From NCBI GenBank assembly GCA_964352225.1, contig CAYGRM010000170.1:1-13686 (forward strand): a stretch of 13,686 nucleotides of DNA, written 5' to 3'. Shown in pieces: positions 7,513 through 13,686 of the stretch. Position 1 is the first letter of the stretch. Every line of letters begins with the position of its first letter. Below the pieces are notes generated by a model. That model had not been told where the DNA came from. It did not search any database and saw nothing but the letters and a program-made list of their open reading frames with translations. Source of the stretch: CAJQQY01 sp964352225 (GTDB taxonomy: Bacteria; Bacteroidota; Bacteroidia; Chitinophagales; Saprospiraceae). Made by a program: the position numbers and the translations under genes.

Positions 7513-8214
7513 TTACCTATATTTCTTCTCCTTTTTCTGTTTTAGAATGGTTTTTCCTTCCACAACAATGACTATTTCTCCTCTTACTTTTTTCTCTGTA
7601 TCGAAATGAGCCACTAACTCAGGTAAAGGCTTCGTGACACATTCTTCATACATTTTTGTTAGTTCTCGACAGACGCTTGCCATTCTTTCTTCTCCACAAC
7701 ATTCAATTAATTGATTCAAACACTTGACCAATCGGTGAGGTGATTCATATAAAACAAAAGTATAGGGTAACTCACTCAAATATTGTAATCGAGTTTGCCG
7801 ACCTTTTTTATGAGGTAAAAAACCTTCAAAGAAAAATTTATCGCAGGGCAGACCTGAGGCAACCAGAGCGGGAACAAAAGCAGTTGCGCCAGGCAAACAT
7901 TCCAATTTGATATTAGCTTTCACACATTCTCTAGCGAGTAAAAAACCAGGATCAGAAATTCCAGGAGTTCCTGCGTCAGTAATGAGTGCAATGGTTTGAC
8001 CGGTGCCTAATTGGCGAATGATGTCTTCGACGACAGCGTGTTCATTATGAGCATGATACGCGCGCAAAGGCGTTTCAATCTCATAATGCATCAATAATTT
8101 TTTGGAAGTGCGAGTGTCCTCAGCTAGGATAACATCTACCTCTTTGAGGATGCGTAATGCTCGAAGAGTAATATCTTCGAGATTGCCGATGGGAGTGGGG
8201 ACGAGGTAAAGCAT
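7513..8214 (-). CDS. rsmI: 16S rRNA (cytidine1402-2'-O)-methyltransferase RsmI
   Basis: 233 residues, a normal length for the shorter Bacteroidota RsmI proteins. It uses SAM to methylate the ribose 2'-O of C1402 in the ribosomal P site, helping decoding fidelity together with RsmH. All hallmark motifs of this tetrapyrrole-methylase-fold family are present: the N-terminal YLVPTPIGNLEDITLRAL, AEDTRTSKKLL at about 36, the glycine-rich LITDAGTPGISDPG at about 78, LPGATAFVPALVASGLP at about 106, and FVLYESPHR at about 152. The lysine-rich C-terminus ends in KQKKEKKYR. The ATG at 8212-8214 agrees with the family N-terminus. The upstream gap to purS is almost entirely filled by a palindromic repeat, so the translation initiation region of rsmI lies within or beside it. 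Confidence 0.97.
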   Translation of the reverse strand: MLYLVPTPIGNLEDITLRALRILKEVDVILAEDTRTSKKLLMHYEIETPLRAYHAHNEHAVVEDIIRQLGTGQTIALITDAGTPGISDPGFLLARECVKANIKLECLPGATAFVPALVASGLPCDKFFFEGFLPHKKGRQTRLQYLSELPYTFVLYESPHRLVKCLNQLIECCGEERMASVCRELTKMYEECVTKPLPELVAHFDTEKKVRGEIVIVVEGKTILKQKKEKKYR

Positions 8215-8217
8215 AGA

Positions 8218-8285
8218 TTAGTTGACTGGTTAATTAGTGAATCAGTTGATTGGTCTCCCAATGATCTGATTCACTATTCAACTAA
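8218..8285. repeat. Palindromic element built from period-8 units
   Basis: The left arm is a run of octamers TTAGTTGA, CTGGTTAA, TTAGTGAA, TCAGTTGA (8218-8249). The right arm, read in reverse complement, gives TTAGTTGA, ATAGTGAA, TCAGATCA. The core hairpin pairs 8236-8253 with 8258-8275 (15 of 18 positions) around the loop TCTC, and TTAGTTGA (8218-8225) pairs with TCAACTAA (8278-8285). The unit fills the gap between the purS stop (8288) and the rsmI start (8214) with only 2-3 bases to spare. In the transcript it would form a strong hairpin just before the rsmI start codon. Confidence 0.6.
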
Positions 8286-8287
8286 TT

Positions 8288-8490
8288 TTAAACTGTTTTG
8301 ATGGAAAAAGTATATTTTTCCATAATCACATTGGCTAATAATTTTTTGCAGGCTGTATCTACTTTTGCGTTGGCTTCTTCTTCATTAGCAGCTTCAAAAG
8401 TCATAGTAATGTGTTTTCCAATTCGAACATCTTCAACACCTGTGATAATTCCTTGTGAGGCATGATGTCTATTTCTGCGAAGTATTTCAT
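8288..8490 (-). pseudogene. purS: purS (phosphoribosylformylglycinamidine synthase subunit) with internal deletion and frameshift
   Basis: PurS is an about 80-85-residue subunit that forms the FGAM synthase complex with PurL and PurQ in purine synthesis. From the ATG at 8490 the frame reads MKYFAEIDIMPHKEL, the standard Bacteroidota PurS start. The next family segment (LDPQGKAV and about ten residues more) is missing. The sequence resumes in another frame with ITGVEDVRIGKHITMTFEAA and ends ACKKLLANVIMEKYTFSIKTV, stop at 8288-8290, which is the family C-terminus. The span is 203 nt, not a multiple of three, while an intact gene is near 250 nt, so roughly 45-50 nt appear lost. Read straight through, the first frame stops soon after the junction. 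It could be a true pseudogene (for example with a large PurL elsewhere) or an assembly deletion. Confidence 0.75.
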
Positions 8491-8507
8491 GAATTTTTAA
8501 TTTTTTG

Positions 8508-8515
8508 CAAATGTA
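8508..8515 (-). promoter_or_regulatory. -7 element TACATTTG upstream of purS
   Basis: On the minus strand TACATTTG matches the Bacteroidota -7 consensus TAnnTTTG exactly and lies 17 nt before the purS ATG. A clear TTG at the -33 position was not found. If active it would start a very short leader and drive purS-rsmI. The rest of the 8516-8679 gap is A/T-rich with nothing else supported. Confidence 0.4.
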
Positions 8516-8679
8516 ATAAAAATTGAATTGTTGATTTGTGGGAATGGAGAATTGTTTTTGGAAAAAATAAAAAATGCAAGAGGGTAAATTTTATGTTTTA
8601 CCAAACCGAAAATTGATATTTAATATCTAAATGAGTTCATTTTTCTTCAAATAATACTCGTTTCAAAATCGGTTAATGT

Positions 8680-9399
8680 TTATATTTTTTTTCCTAAAAA
8701 TATCTTATCAAAAAACCCCAACAAAACATATAGTCCAATCATCAAAGAGAAGGCAACTTCTCGCAGAAAGATAACTGCGAAGATTCCAATAATCATAAAT
8801 ATAATTCTTCGTTCATTGCCAGCCCATTTCATTCCTTTGAATTTCATACTAAATAAAGGTAGTTCAACCACTAATAAATAAGATAAAATAAGAATGATTG
8901 GATATAAAAAATAAGGATGATAAACCATATCACCCAAACCAAAAGAATCAAAACGATAGATCAACATCAACCCTGTGACAAACATCGTAACAGCAGGAGT
9001 ATTCAATCCGATAAAATCTTCTGACTGACGAGTATCTAAATTAAATTTGGCTAATCGCAAACATGAAAAAAGCGTAACTAAGAATGCCGGAAGAGCTAAT
9101 AATTTTATATTTCCAAAAACATAATCTTCCGCTATTGGGTGATTGGATATCAAGGTATAAATAATTGCTCCTGGGACAACTCCAAAAGATACCATGTCTG
9201 CTAGGGAGTCCAATTCTTTTCCCAAAACAGAATGCACTCCAAGGTATCTTGCCACAAATCCATCTGCATAATCGGCCAGTCCACCTACAAATAAAAACCA
9301 AAATGCTGGAACGAACATCTCATTAAACACACTAACCAATGCGCAACAACCGCAAAAGAGGTTAACTAAAGTGATCGCATTAGGAATATTTTTTCTCAT
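8680..9399 (-). CDS. pssA: CDP-diacylglycerol--serine O-phosphatidyltransferase (phosphatidylserine synthase)
   Basis: 239 residues when started at the ATG at 9397-9399, giving the family N-terminus MRKNIPNAITLVNLFCGC. An alternative start at 9477 would add 26 polar residues not seen in the family. The enzyme makes phosphatidylserine from CDP-diacylglycerol and serine in the inner membrane, the first step to phosphatidylethanolamine. The CDP-alcohol phosphotransferase motif DGx2ARx8Gx3Dx3D is complete at about residues 64-87 (DYADGFVAR, then GKELDSLAD). At least six hydrophobic helices follow, and the C-terminus is LGFFDKIFLGKKI. The gene heads a minus-strand run with purS and rsmI, separated from purS by 189 nt, and is divergent from the large surface-protein gene. 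Confidence 0.95.
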   Translation of the reverse strand: MRKNIPNAITLVNLFCGCCALVSVFNEMFVPAFWFLFVGGLADYADGFVARYLGVHSVLGKELDSLADMVSFGVVPGAIIYTLISNHPIAEDYVFGNIKLLALPAFLVTLFSCLRLAKFNLDTRQSEDFIGLNTPAVTMFVTGLMLIYRFDSFGLGDMVYHPYFLYPIILILSYLLVVELPLFSMKFKGMKWAGNERRIIFMIIGIFAVIFLREVAFSLMIGLYVLLGFFDKIFLGKKI

Positions 9400-9474
9400 A
9401 AAAATTGTTTCTGATTGCTGTTTTGATAGTAGTTGGAGCCAATATAAATACTTGTATTTCAAAGTATTAGATGA

Positions 9475-9482
9475 CAAATTTA
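9475..9482 (-). promoter_or_regulatory. -7 element TAAATTTG for pssA
   Basis: An exact TAnnTTTG match on the minus strand, 75 nt upstream of the chosen pssA start. It would place transcription initiation upstream of the shorter ORF start and within the longer one, supporting the shorter start. No TTG at the usual spacing is present. Confidence 0.4.
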
Positions 9483-9491
9483 AAAAATTAG

Positions 9492-9506
9492 ATGTCGAAC
9501 CGACAT
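9492..9506. promoter_or_regulatory. Operator-like inverted repeat ATGTCG-aac-CGACAT
   Basis: A perfect 6-bp inverted repeat with a 3-nt spacer, lying 9 nt upstream of the candidate pssA -7 element on the minus strand, between the divergent pssA and SprB-repeat genes. Its position suits a regulator acting on pssA. A second perfect palindrome, CCTCTAGAGG, lies at 9554-9563. Either may be coincidental. Confidence 0.3.
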
Positions 9507-9613
9507 ATTACTTTAAAGTTTTCTTAAAATGATGATCTTGACTCAACAAATATCCTCTAGAGGTAGTCTTATATTTAAAAGGGAGTTAACACTTTTACTG
9601 CCACAAAAAACGT

Positions 9614-9621
9614 TAATTTTG
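9614..9621 (+). promoter_or_regulatory. -7 element TAATTTTG for the SprB-repeat protein gene
   Basis: An exact TAnnTTTG match. With initiation a few bases downstream, the leader to the ATG at 9677 would be about 50 nt. This placement argues against the TTG start at 9638, which would leave almost no leader. A canonical TTG at -33 is absent; TTA at 9595-9597 is the nearest candidate. Confidence 0.45.
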
Positions 9622-9676
9622 TGCAGAACTTTAAGCTTTGAAAACAATATTTACAACAGCAATCAACTGGAAAATT

Positions 9677-12600
9677 ATGAAGAAATATTTTCTTTACCTT
9701 AATTGTATTTTATTTTCATTTTTTATTTCTACTCAAAATACTTTTGCTCAGCCAATCAATGATGATTGCGCAGGAGCAATTGAGATTCCAGATGTTTCCA
9801 ATTGGTGTTCCGATGTCGCAGCATATACCAATATAGATGCAACTGATTCTGGTTTTACTGCTCCATTTTGTTTTTCTAATGCTGATAATGATGTGTGGTT
9901 TAAATTTACCGCCATCGCAACGGATATGACGATTACGGTAATCGGCGCTTCCACGCCAGTTTTGGGTGGATCGATGTGGGAGCCTGAAGTAGCAATGTAT
10001 ACAGGTGATTGTAGCGGAACCATAAATACTTTTGGGTGTGCCTCAGATGATGGTATTCAGAATAATACGATTCAATTGTACGAAGGTGGAATGGTGATCG
10101 GTCAAGAGTATTTTATTCGAATAGATGCAGGAGGAACTTTGGGAAGTTTTCAATTATGTATTGCCAATTATTTTGCGCCGGTGGAGCCAGGATCTGATTG
10201 TCCAGTCGCTGCAATTCTTTGTGATAAATCTTCCTTCGTGGTGCAGCAAGTTACAGGAGGGGGAAGTGATCCCGATGAAGCTGCGGGAACTTGTCTGGGT
10301 GGTTTAGGGTCTACTTCGGAATCAAATTCAACTTGGTTTACTTGGACATGTGAAACGACGGGTACTTTAGAGTTTACATTGACACCAACCTTTCCAAGTG
10401 ATGATTTGGATTTTGTAGTTTATGAATTACCCAATGGAATAGGAAATTGTGCAGACAAAATTGATTTGCGATGCATGGCTTCAGGGAGTTTTACTTTTCC
10501 GAGTCCTTGCATGGGGCCAACTGGTTTAGATGGAACATCAACTGATTTATTTGAAGAATCAGGGTGTCAAAATCCTTATCCACAAGATAATTTTTTACGA
10601 GCTCTTGATATGGAGGAAGGTAAAAGTTATGCATTGTTGGTCAATAATTTTACGAGTACTGGAAATGGTTTTGAAGTAGAGTTTGGTGGAACAGGTGAGT
10701 TTTTAGGACCAGAGGCTGATGTGGTTACGGATGAACCTGACTCAGAAGTTTGCTTTGGTGAGACAGTTACTTTTAATGATAACAGTACATTTGCTTTAGG
10801 AGCGTTGGTTGGTTGGCAATGGAATTTTGGAGTGGATGCCATTCCTTCAACTGCTTCTGGAATTGGTCCTCACGAAGTGACTTGGGGAACTCCGGGATTG
10901 AAAACAATTTCATTGACGGTGGAAAGTGATTTGGGATGTATCGTTGTCGATGTGGAAACGATTTTGGTTTCTCCTTGCTGTGAAACGGTAAATGCAATGA
11001 CTATTGTACCAACGATTGACAATGTTGATTGTCCTGATAGTCAGGATGGTTCGATTGATTTGACGGTGACGAGTAATGCTTCCCCACACACTTTTCTTTG
11101 GGAAAATAATGCGACGACTTCGGGAATTTCTAATTTGGGAATTGATGATTATTCGGTAACGATTACTAATGAAGCGACATGTGATACGGTGCTGAACTTC
11201 TCAGTTGGTGGACCACCTGCATTTAATATTACACCACAGATTACGATGCCGAGTTGTAACCAAGGGCAAGATGGAGCGATTGAATTAATTAGTTTTGGCG
11301 GAACGCCTCCATATTTATATCAATGGCAAAATAATGGTGTGTGGACTTCAGATAATACGTTGACCAATATTCCCATCGGATTGTATAATGTGATTTTGGA
11401 AGATGCGAATGGCTGTCAAACGAGTTTGGATATTCAAGTGGATGAGTTGGAGTTGGCGTTAGAATTAGATGGAAGTATTTCTCCTTCTTGTTTTAGTTTG
11501 ACAGATGGATCTATTGAAATCACCATTGCGAATGGATTGCCACCTTATCAATATAATTTTAATGATGGAAATGGTTTTCAAAATTCCAATATCAAAACGG
11601 ACATTGGAGCAGGAACTTACATCGTAGATGTGGTCGATGCCAATGGATGTGTTGGACAATTTGAAATCGTTGTTTCTGAACCGCCGCCAGTTGCCGTTGA
11701 TTTGGATGGGGTAAATGTGAGCTGCTTTGGAGCAGGCGATGGAACGATTACCGCAACACCAAGTGGAGGAGTTGGTAACTATACATTCTCTTGGAATAAT
11801 AATGAAACAACTGCTACGATCTCTGATTTAAATCCGGGAACTTATACCGTGACAGTTTTGGATGGAAATGGTTGTGATGCAGTTGGCAATTTTTCGATCA
11901 CACAACCTGATGAATTATTTATTGATTTGGTAAATGTGATAGATGTGATTTGTTTTGGAGATGAGACGGGGACTATTTCCGTAGCTGGTTCAGGTGGAAA
12001 TCCTCCTTATCAATATAGTTTGGATGGAGTGATTTTTCAAGATGCGGTTGATTTCACCGATTTAGCAGGAGGAGATTATACGATTATCATTCAAGATATT
12101 TTGGGATGTACCGATGAAGTAAATGCCACGATTACTCAACCTACCGAGTTGATTGTAAATGCTGGTGATAACCAATCGATTGATTTAGGTTTTTCTACCA
12201 ATATTATTACTATTTATTCGCCATTTATTCCAGTAACTTATGAGTGGAGTCCAGTTGATGGTTTGTCATGTACAGATTGTCCAAATCCAGTTGCAATGCC
12301 TGTGAATACCACGACCTACACCGTTACGATTACCGATGAAAATGGCTGTACCGCAACGGACCAAATTACGATTGAAGTGGTGAAAAATCGACCCATCTAT
12401 ATTCCAAATGCGTTCTCTCCAAACTTCGATGGATACAATGATGGCTTCACCGTTTACGGTGGTCCAGCTGCCGCAAATATTCAACTTTTGCGTATTTATA
12501 ATCGATGGGGAGCTTTGGTTTTTGAGGCGAGAGATATTCCATTGAATGATCCAAGTTTGGGTTGGAATGGAATTTTTAAAGGAAAAGAAATGGGCCCGAA

Positions 12601-12682
12601 TGTATTTGCATTTTATACTTTGGTGGAGTTCATTGATGGGGAAGAGGTGTTGTATGAAGGAGATTTGACTTTGATGAAGTAA
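9677..12682 (+). CDS. SprB-repeat surface protein with T9SS type B (CHU_C) sorting domain
   Basis: 1001 residues from the ATG at 9677, giving a clean signal peptide, MKKYFLYLNCILFSFFIS, then TQNTFA before QPINDDC. A TTG at 9638 would add 13 residues ahead of it. Residues about 26-165 and 172-335 look like two beta-sandwich modules with paired Cys and the NDxC start common in Saprospiria exoproteins. Residues about 348-432 are PKD-like (WQWNFGVD). Five SprB-type repeats follow (about 443-510, 517-588, 594-666, 672-741, 747-819), each with a Cys-x-DG start, a PPYxYxW-like centre and a YxVxVxDxNGC end. An Ig-like module (825-901) precedes the CHU_C gliding-motility-associated C-terminal domain (905-1001: YIPNAFSPNFDGYNDGF, then RIYNRWG). 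It is likely exported by T9SS to the cell surface as an adhesin, possibly linked to gliding. lptC starts 24 nt later. Confidence 0.93.
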   Translation: MKKYFLYLNCILFSFFISTQNTFAQPINDDCAGAIEIPDVSNWCSDVAAYTNIDATDSGFTAPFCFSNADNDVWFKFTAIATDMTITVIGASTPVLGGSMWEPEVAMYTGDCSGTINTFGCASDDGIQNNTIQLYEGGMVIGQEYFIRIDAGGTLGSFQLCIANYFAPVEPGSDCPVAAILCDKSSFVVQQVTGGGSDPDEAAGTCLGGLGSTSESNSTWFTWTCETTGTLEFTLTPTFPSDDLDFVVYELPNGIGNCADKIDLRCMASGSFTFPSPCMGPTGLDGTSTDLFEESGCQNPYPQDNFLRALDMEEGKSYALLVNNFTSTGNGFEVEFGGTGEFLGPEADVVTDEPDSEVCFGETVTFNDNSTFALGALVGWQWNFGVDAIPSTASGIGPHEVTWGTPGLKTISLTVESDLGCIVVDVETILVSPCCETVNAMTIVPTIDNVDCPDSQDGSIDLTVTSNASPHTFLWENNATTSGISNLGIDDYSVTITNEATCDTVLNFSVGGPPAFNITPQITMPSCNQGQDGAIELISFGGTPPYLYQWQNNGVWTSDNTLTNIPIGLYNVILEDANGCQTSLDIQVDELELALELDGSISPSCFSLTDGSIEITIANGLPPYQYNFNDGNGFQNSNIKTDIGAGTYIVDVVDANGCVGQFEIVVSEPPPVAVDLDGVNVSCFGAGDGTITATPSGGVGNYTFSWNNNETTATISDLNPGTYTVTVLDGNGCDAVGNFSITQPDELFIDLVNVIDVICFGDETGTISVAGSGGNPPYQYSLDGVIFQDAVDFTDLAGGDYTIIIQDILGCTDEVNATITQPTELIVNAGDNQSIDLGFSTNIITIYSPFIPVTYEWSPVDGLSCTDCPNPVAMPVNTTTYTVTITDENGCTATDQITIEVVKNRPIYIPNAFSPNFDGYNDGFTVYGGPAAANIQLLRIYNRWGALVFEARDIPLNDPSLGWNGIFKGKEMGPNVFAFYTLVEFIDGEEVLYEGDLTLMK

Positions 12683-12706
12683 ATTTAGGTTTTTAAAATA
12701 AAAAGA

Positions 12707-13387
12707 ATGAATATCGAATATCGAACAAGGAACAAGGATTTGAGAAGATTAACTAAACTGTTTGTATTTCTCAATGAGAAGTTTCGTCAAACTTCTCAAA
12801 TCCTTGTTCGATATTCGATATTCGATATTCGGATTTCATGCTTATTTTTTTTCATAGCCTTATTCTTTTTAACTTCTTGCGAAAACGATCTAGAAGAAAT
12901 CAAAAGTGTCGCCACTCCCGATGAACTCAAATACGAAACGATGAAAAATGTAGAATTACTTTACAGCGATTCTGCCATCATCAGAGTAAAAGTCATGGGG
13001 GATAAAATGTTCCGCTACCTAGATATCAATACTCCAAAACAAGAATTTCCAGAAGGAATAAAGGTTGATTTTTTTGATCCAAATGGTCGAACACAAAGTG
13101 AACTGACTGCTAAATACGCTTTACGTTTTGAGAAAAAAAATGAAATTGTCGTTCGGGATAGTGTAGTTTGGGAGAGCAAAAAAAATGAGAAACTCGAAAC
13201 CGAAGAACTCATCTGGGATGAAAAAATAAATAAAGTATACACCAAGAAATTTGTCAAAATTACTCGCCCTGGAGAAATTGTTTATGGCTATGGATTTGAG
13301 GCGAATCAGGATTTTACCCGTTGGGAAATAAATGCGATTACGGGGAGAATCAAAGTGGATGGATTGGGTGATGAATTGGAGGAGTGA
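12707..13387 (+). CDS. lptC: LPS export periplasmic protein LptC, with a repeat-derived N-terminus
   Basis: 226 residues as an open frame from the ATG at 12707. LptC carries LPS from the LptBFG transporter to LptA in the periplasm. The region from about 60 to 220 shows the Bacteroidota LptC pattern: YSDSAIIRVKVMGDK, FPEGIKVDFFDPNG, LTAKYALRF, then YGYGFEANQDFTRWEI near the end. A lipobox-like FFLTSC ends at Cys58, so the mature form is probably a lipoprotein. Residues 1-42 come entirely from the palindromic repeat at 12709-12830 (MNIEYRTRNK at one arm, RYSIFDIRI at the other). This leaves no normal in-frame ATG just before the signal helix. An ATG at 12838 is out of frame by one base, ahead of a T8 run. 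Either the repeat frame is used, a non-ATG codon starts the protein, or the T run has an indel. Product identity is firm; the start is not. Confidence 0.85.
   Translation: MNIEYRTRNKDLRRLTKLFVFLNEKFRQTSQILVRYSIFDIRISCLFFFIALFFLTSCENDLEEIKSVATPDELKYETMKNVELLYSDSAIIRVKVMGDKMFRYLDINTPKQEFPEGIKVDFFDPNGRTQSELTAKYALRFEKKNEIVVRDSVVWESKKNEKLETEELIWDEKINKVYTKKFVKITRPGEIVYGYGFEANQDFTRWEINAITGRIKVDGLGDELEE
12709..12830. repeat. Palindromic element with GAATATC heptamers overlapping the lptC 5' end
   Basis: The left arm (12709-12747) and right arm (12792-12830), each 39 nt, are inverted repeats matching at 36 of 39 positions. The right arm has three GAATATC heptamers when read in reverse complement. The left has two, followed by a duplicated AACAAGG. 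Inside, TGAGAAGTTT (12775-12784) and AAACTTCTCA (12789-12798) form a perfect 10-bp hairpin with loop CGTC, which competes with the long stem. It starts 26 nt after the stop of the SprB-repeat gene and is read through by the lptC frame. Elements of this general look (ATATCGAATATCGAA) occur scattered in Bacteroidota genomes. Confidence 0.75.
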
Positions 13388-13414
13388 AAAATTGGTTGAG
13401 AAAAAAGAGGACAA

Positions 13415-13451
13415 AAAAACTCCACCCAAAGAAGTTTTGAGTGAAGTTTTT
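13415..13451. terminator. Hairpin between lptC and the small lipoprotein frame
   Basis: AAAAACTCCAC (13415-13425) and GTGAAGTTTTT (13441-13451) pair at 10 of 11 positions around a 15-nt loop, with A and T runs at the outer ends on the two strands. It lies between convergent genes and suits a bidirectional intrinsic terminator. Confidence 0.6.
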
Positions 13452-13455
13452 CTAT

Positions 13456-13648
13456 TTAGTAAGTTTCAATATCTACATTAAAGAAACGAACCTCTTCTGG
13501 GAAATCAGGAGCAACAGCTTCTTCAGTAATAAAACTAGCTTTCATCTCCTGTTGGAGTGTTTATGTTAGTTTCACAAGGAGGATTGACAGTAGCATCTTT
13601 TGCGCAGGAGAAGAGAATTAAACAAATTAAGAAGAGATTATATTTCAT
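13456..13648 (-). pseudogene. Small lipoprotein frame, probably frameshifted
   Basis: From the ATG at 13646-13648 the minus strand encodes MKYNLFLICLILFSC, a typical Bacteroidota lipoprotein signal with Cys15, then AKDATVNPPCETNINTPTGD. It stops at 13535-13537 after 37 residues. A second frame, shifted by one base and open across the junction, continues as MKASFITEEAVAPDFPEEVR and ends FFNVDIETY at 13456-13458. Together they would make a lipoprotein of about 63 residues. The good -7 element upstream and the protein-like composition of both halves suggest one gene broken by an indel, but the first half alone might be a genuine 37-residue lipopeptide. I do not recognise the family. Confidence 0.4.
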
Positions 13649-13673
13649 ATTTTTTAATTTCAAGCTGATGTTT

Positions 13674-13681
13674 CAAAATTA
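13674..13681 (-). promoter_or_regulatory. -7 element TAATTTTG for the small lipoprotein frame
   Basis: An exact TAnnTTTG match on the minus strand, 25 nt before the ATG at 13648. The -33 region falls outside the window. Confidence 0.4.
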
Positions 13682-13686
13682 GAAAC

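Noticed and set aside
9400..9477. Upstream start for pssA at 9477
   Set aside because: The extra 26 residues are not family-like and the candidate promoter lies at 9475-9482; the ATG at 9399 gives the conserved start.
9638..9676. TTG start 13 codons upstream for the SprB-repeat protein
   Set aside because: It would precede a complete signal peptide that begins at the ATG at 9677, and it lies too close to the -7 element at 9614-9621 to leave a normal leader.
13015..13429. Minus-strand frames of 80 and 102 residues opposite lptC
   Set aside because: They are Phe/Ser-rich shadows of the lptC coding strand with no independent start signal.

Overview
The window is AT-rich and reads as a chromosomal segment of a Bacteroidota bacterium, most likely of the class Saprospiria (a Saprospiraceae/Lewinella-like lineage). 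Supporting signs are two large secreted proteins ending in type IX secretion (T9SS) sorting domains (one type A, one type B/CHU_C), SprB-type repeats, a Bacteroidota-style Haem_bd protein and LptC lipoprotein, weak or absent Shine-Dalgarno sequences, and several exact matches to the Bacteroidota -7 promoter element TAnnTTTG. No rRNA, tRNA, CRISPR array, phage gene or transposase gene was seen.

Layout. Positions 44-5569 (minus strand) hold a secreted, membrane-anchored TPR-CHAT protein, a small membrane-anchored haem-binding protein and a 479-residue helical protein of unknown function. Positions 5794-7197 (plus) encode a T9SS type A cargo protein with a PKD domain, dockerin-like calcium loops and a cohesin-like region. 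Positions 7513-9399 (minus) are a housekeeping block: pssA (phosphatidylserine synthase), a purS reading frame that carries an internal frame-shifting deletion, and rsmI (16S rRNA 2'-O-methyltransferase). Positions 9677-12682 (plus) encode a 1001-residue SprB-repeat adhesin-like protein with a T9SS type B tail, followed by lptC (LPS transport). At the right edge, on the minus strand, is a very small lipoprotein frame that appears broken.

The genes do not form one pathway. Most belong to the cell envelope: surface proteins exported by T9SS, LPS export, phospholipid synthesis, and a periplasm-facing CHAT protease-like protein.

The least ordinary signal lies between the genes. Several intergenic gaps carry a different imperfect palindrome or short tandem array: a period-7 array at 4093-4122, a 158-bp palindrome with TA flanks at 7197-7354, a GC-rich hairpin at 7447-7511, a period-8 palindrome at 8218-8285, and a period-7 palindrome at 12709-12830. 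Three of them touch coding sequence directly. One supplies the last base of a stop codon, one fills the gap between purS and rsmI, and one runs into the lptC reading frame and appears to encode its N-terminus. A second candidate is a compact structured RNA with interleaved stems and a strong intrinsic terminator at about 3926-4029. I did not find a clear multi-gene novel system.
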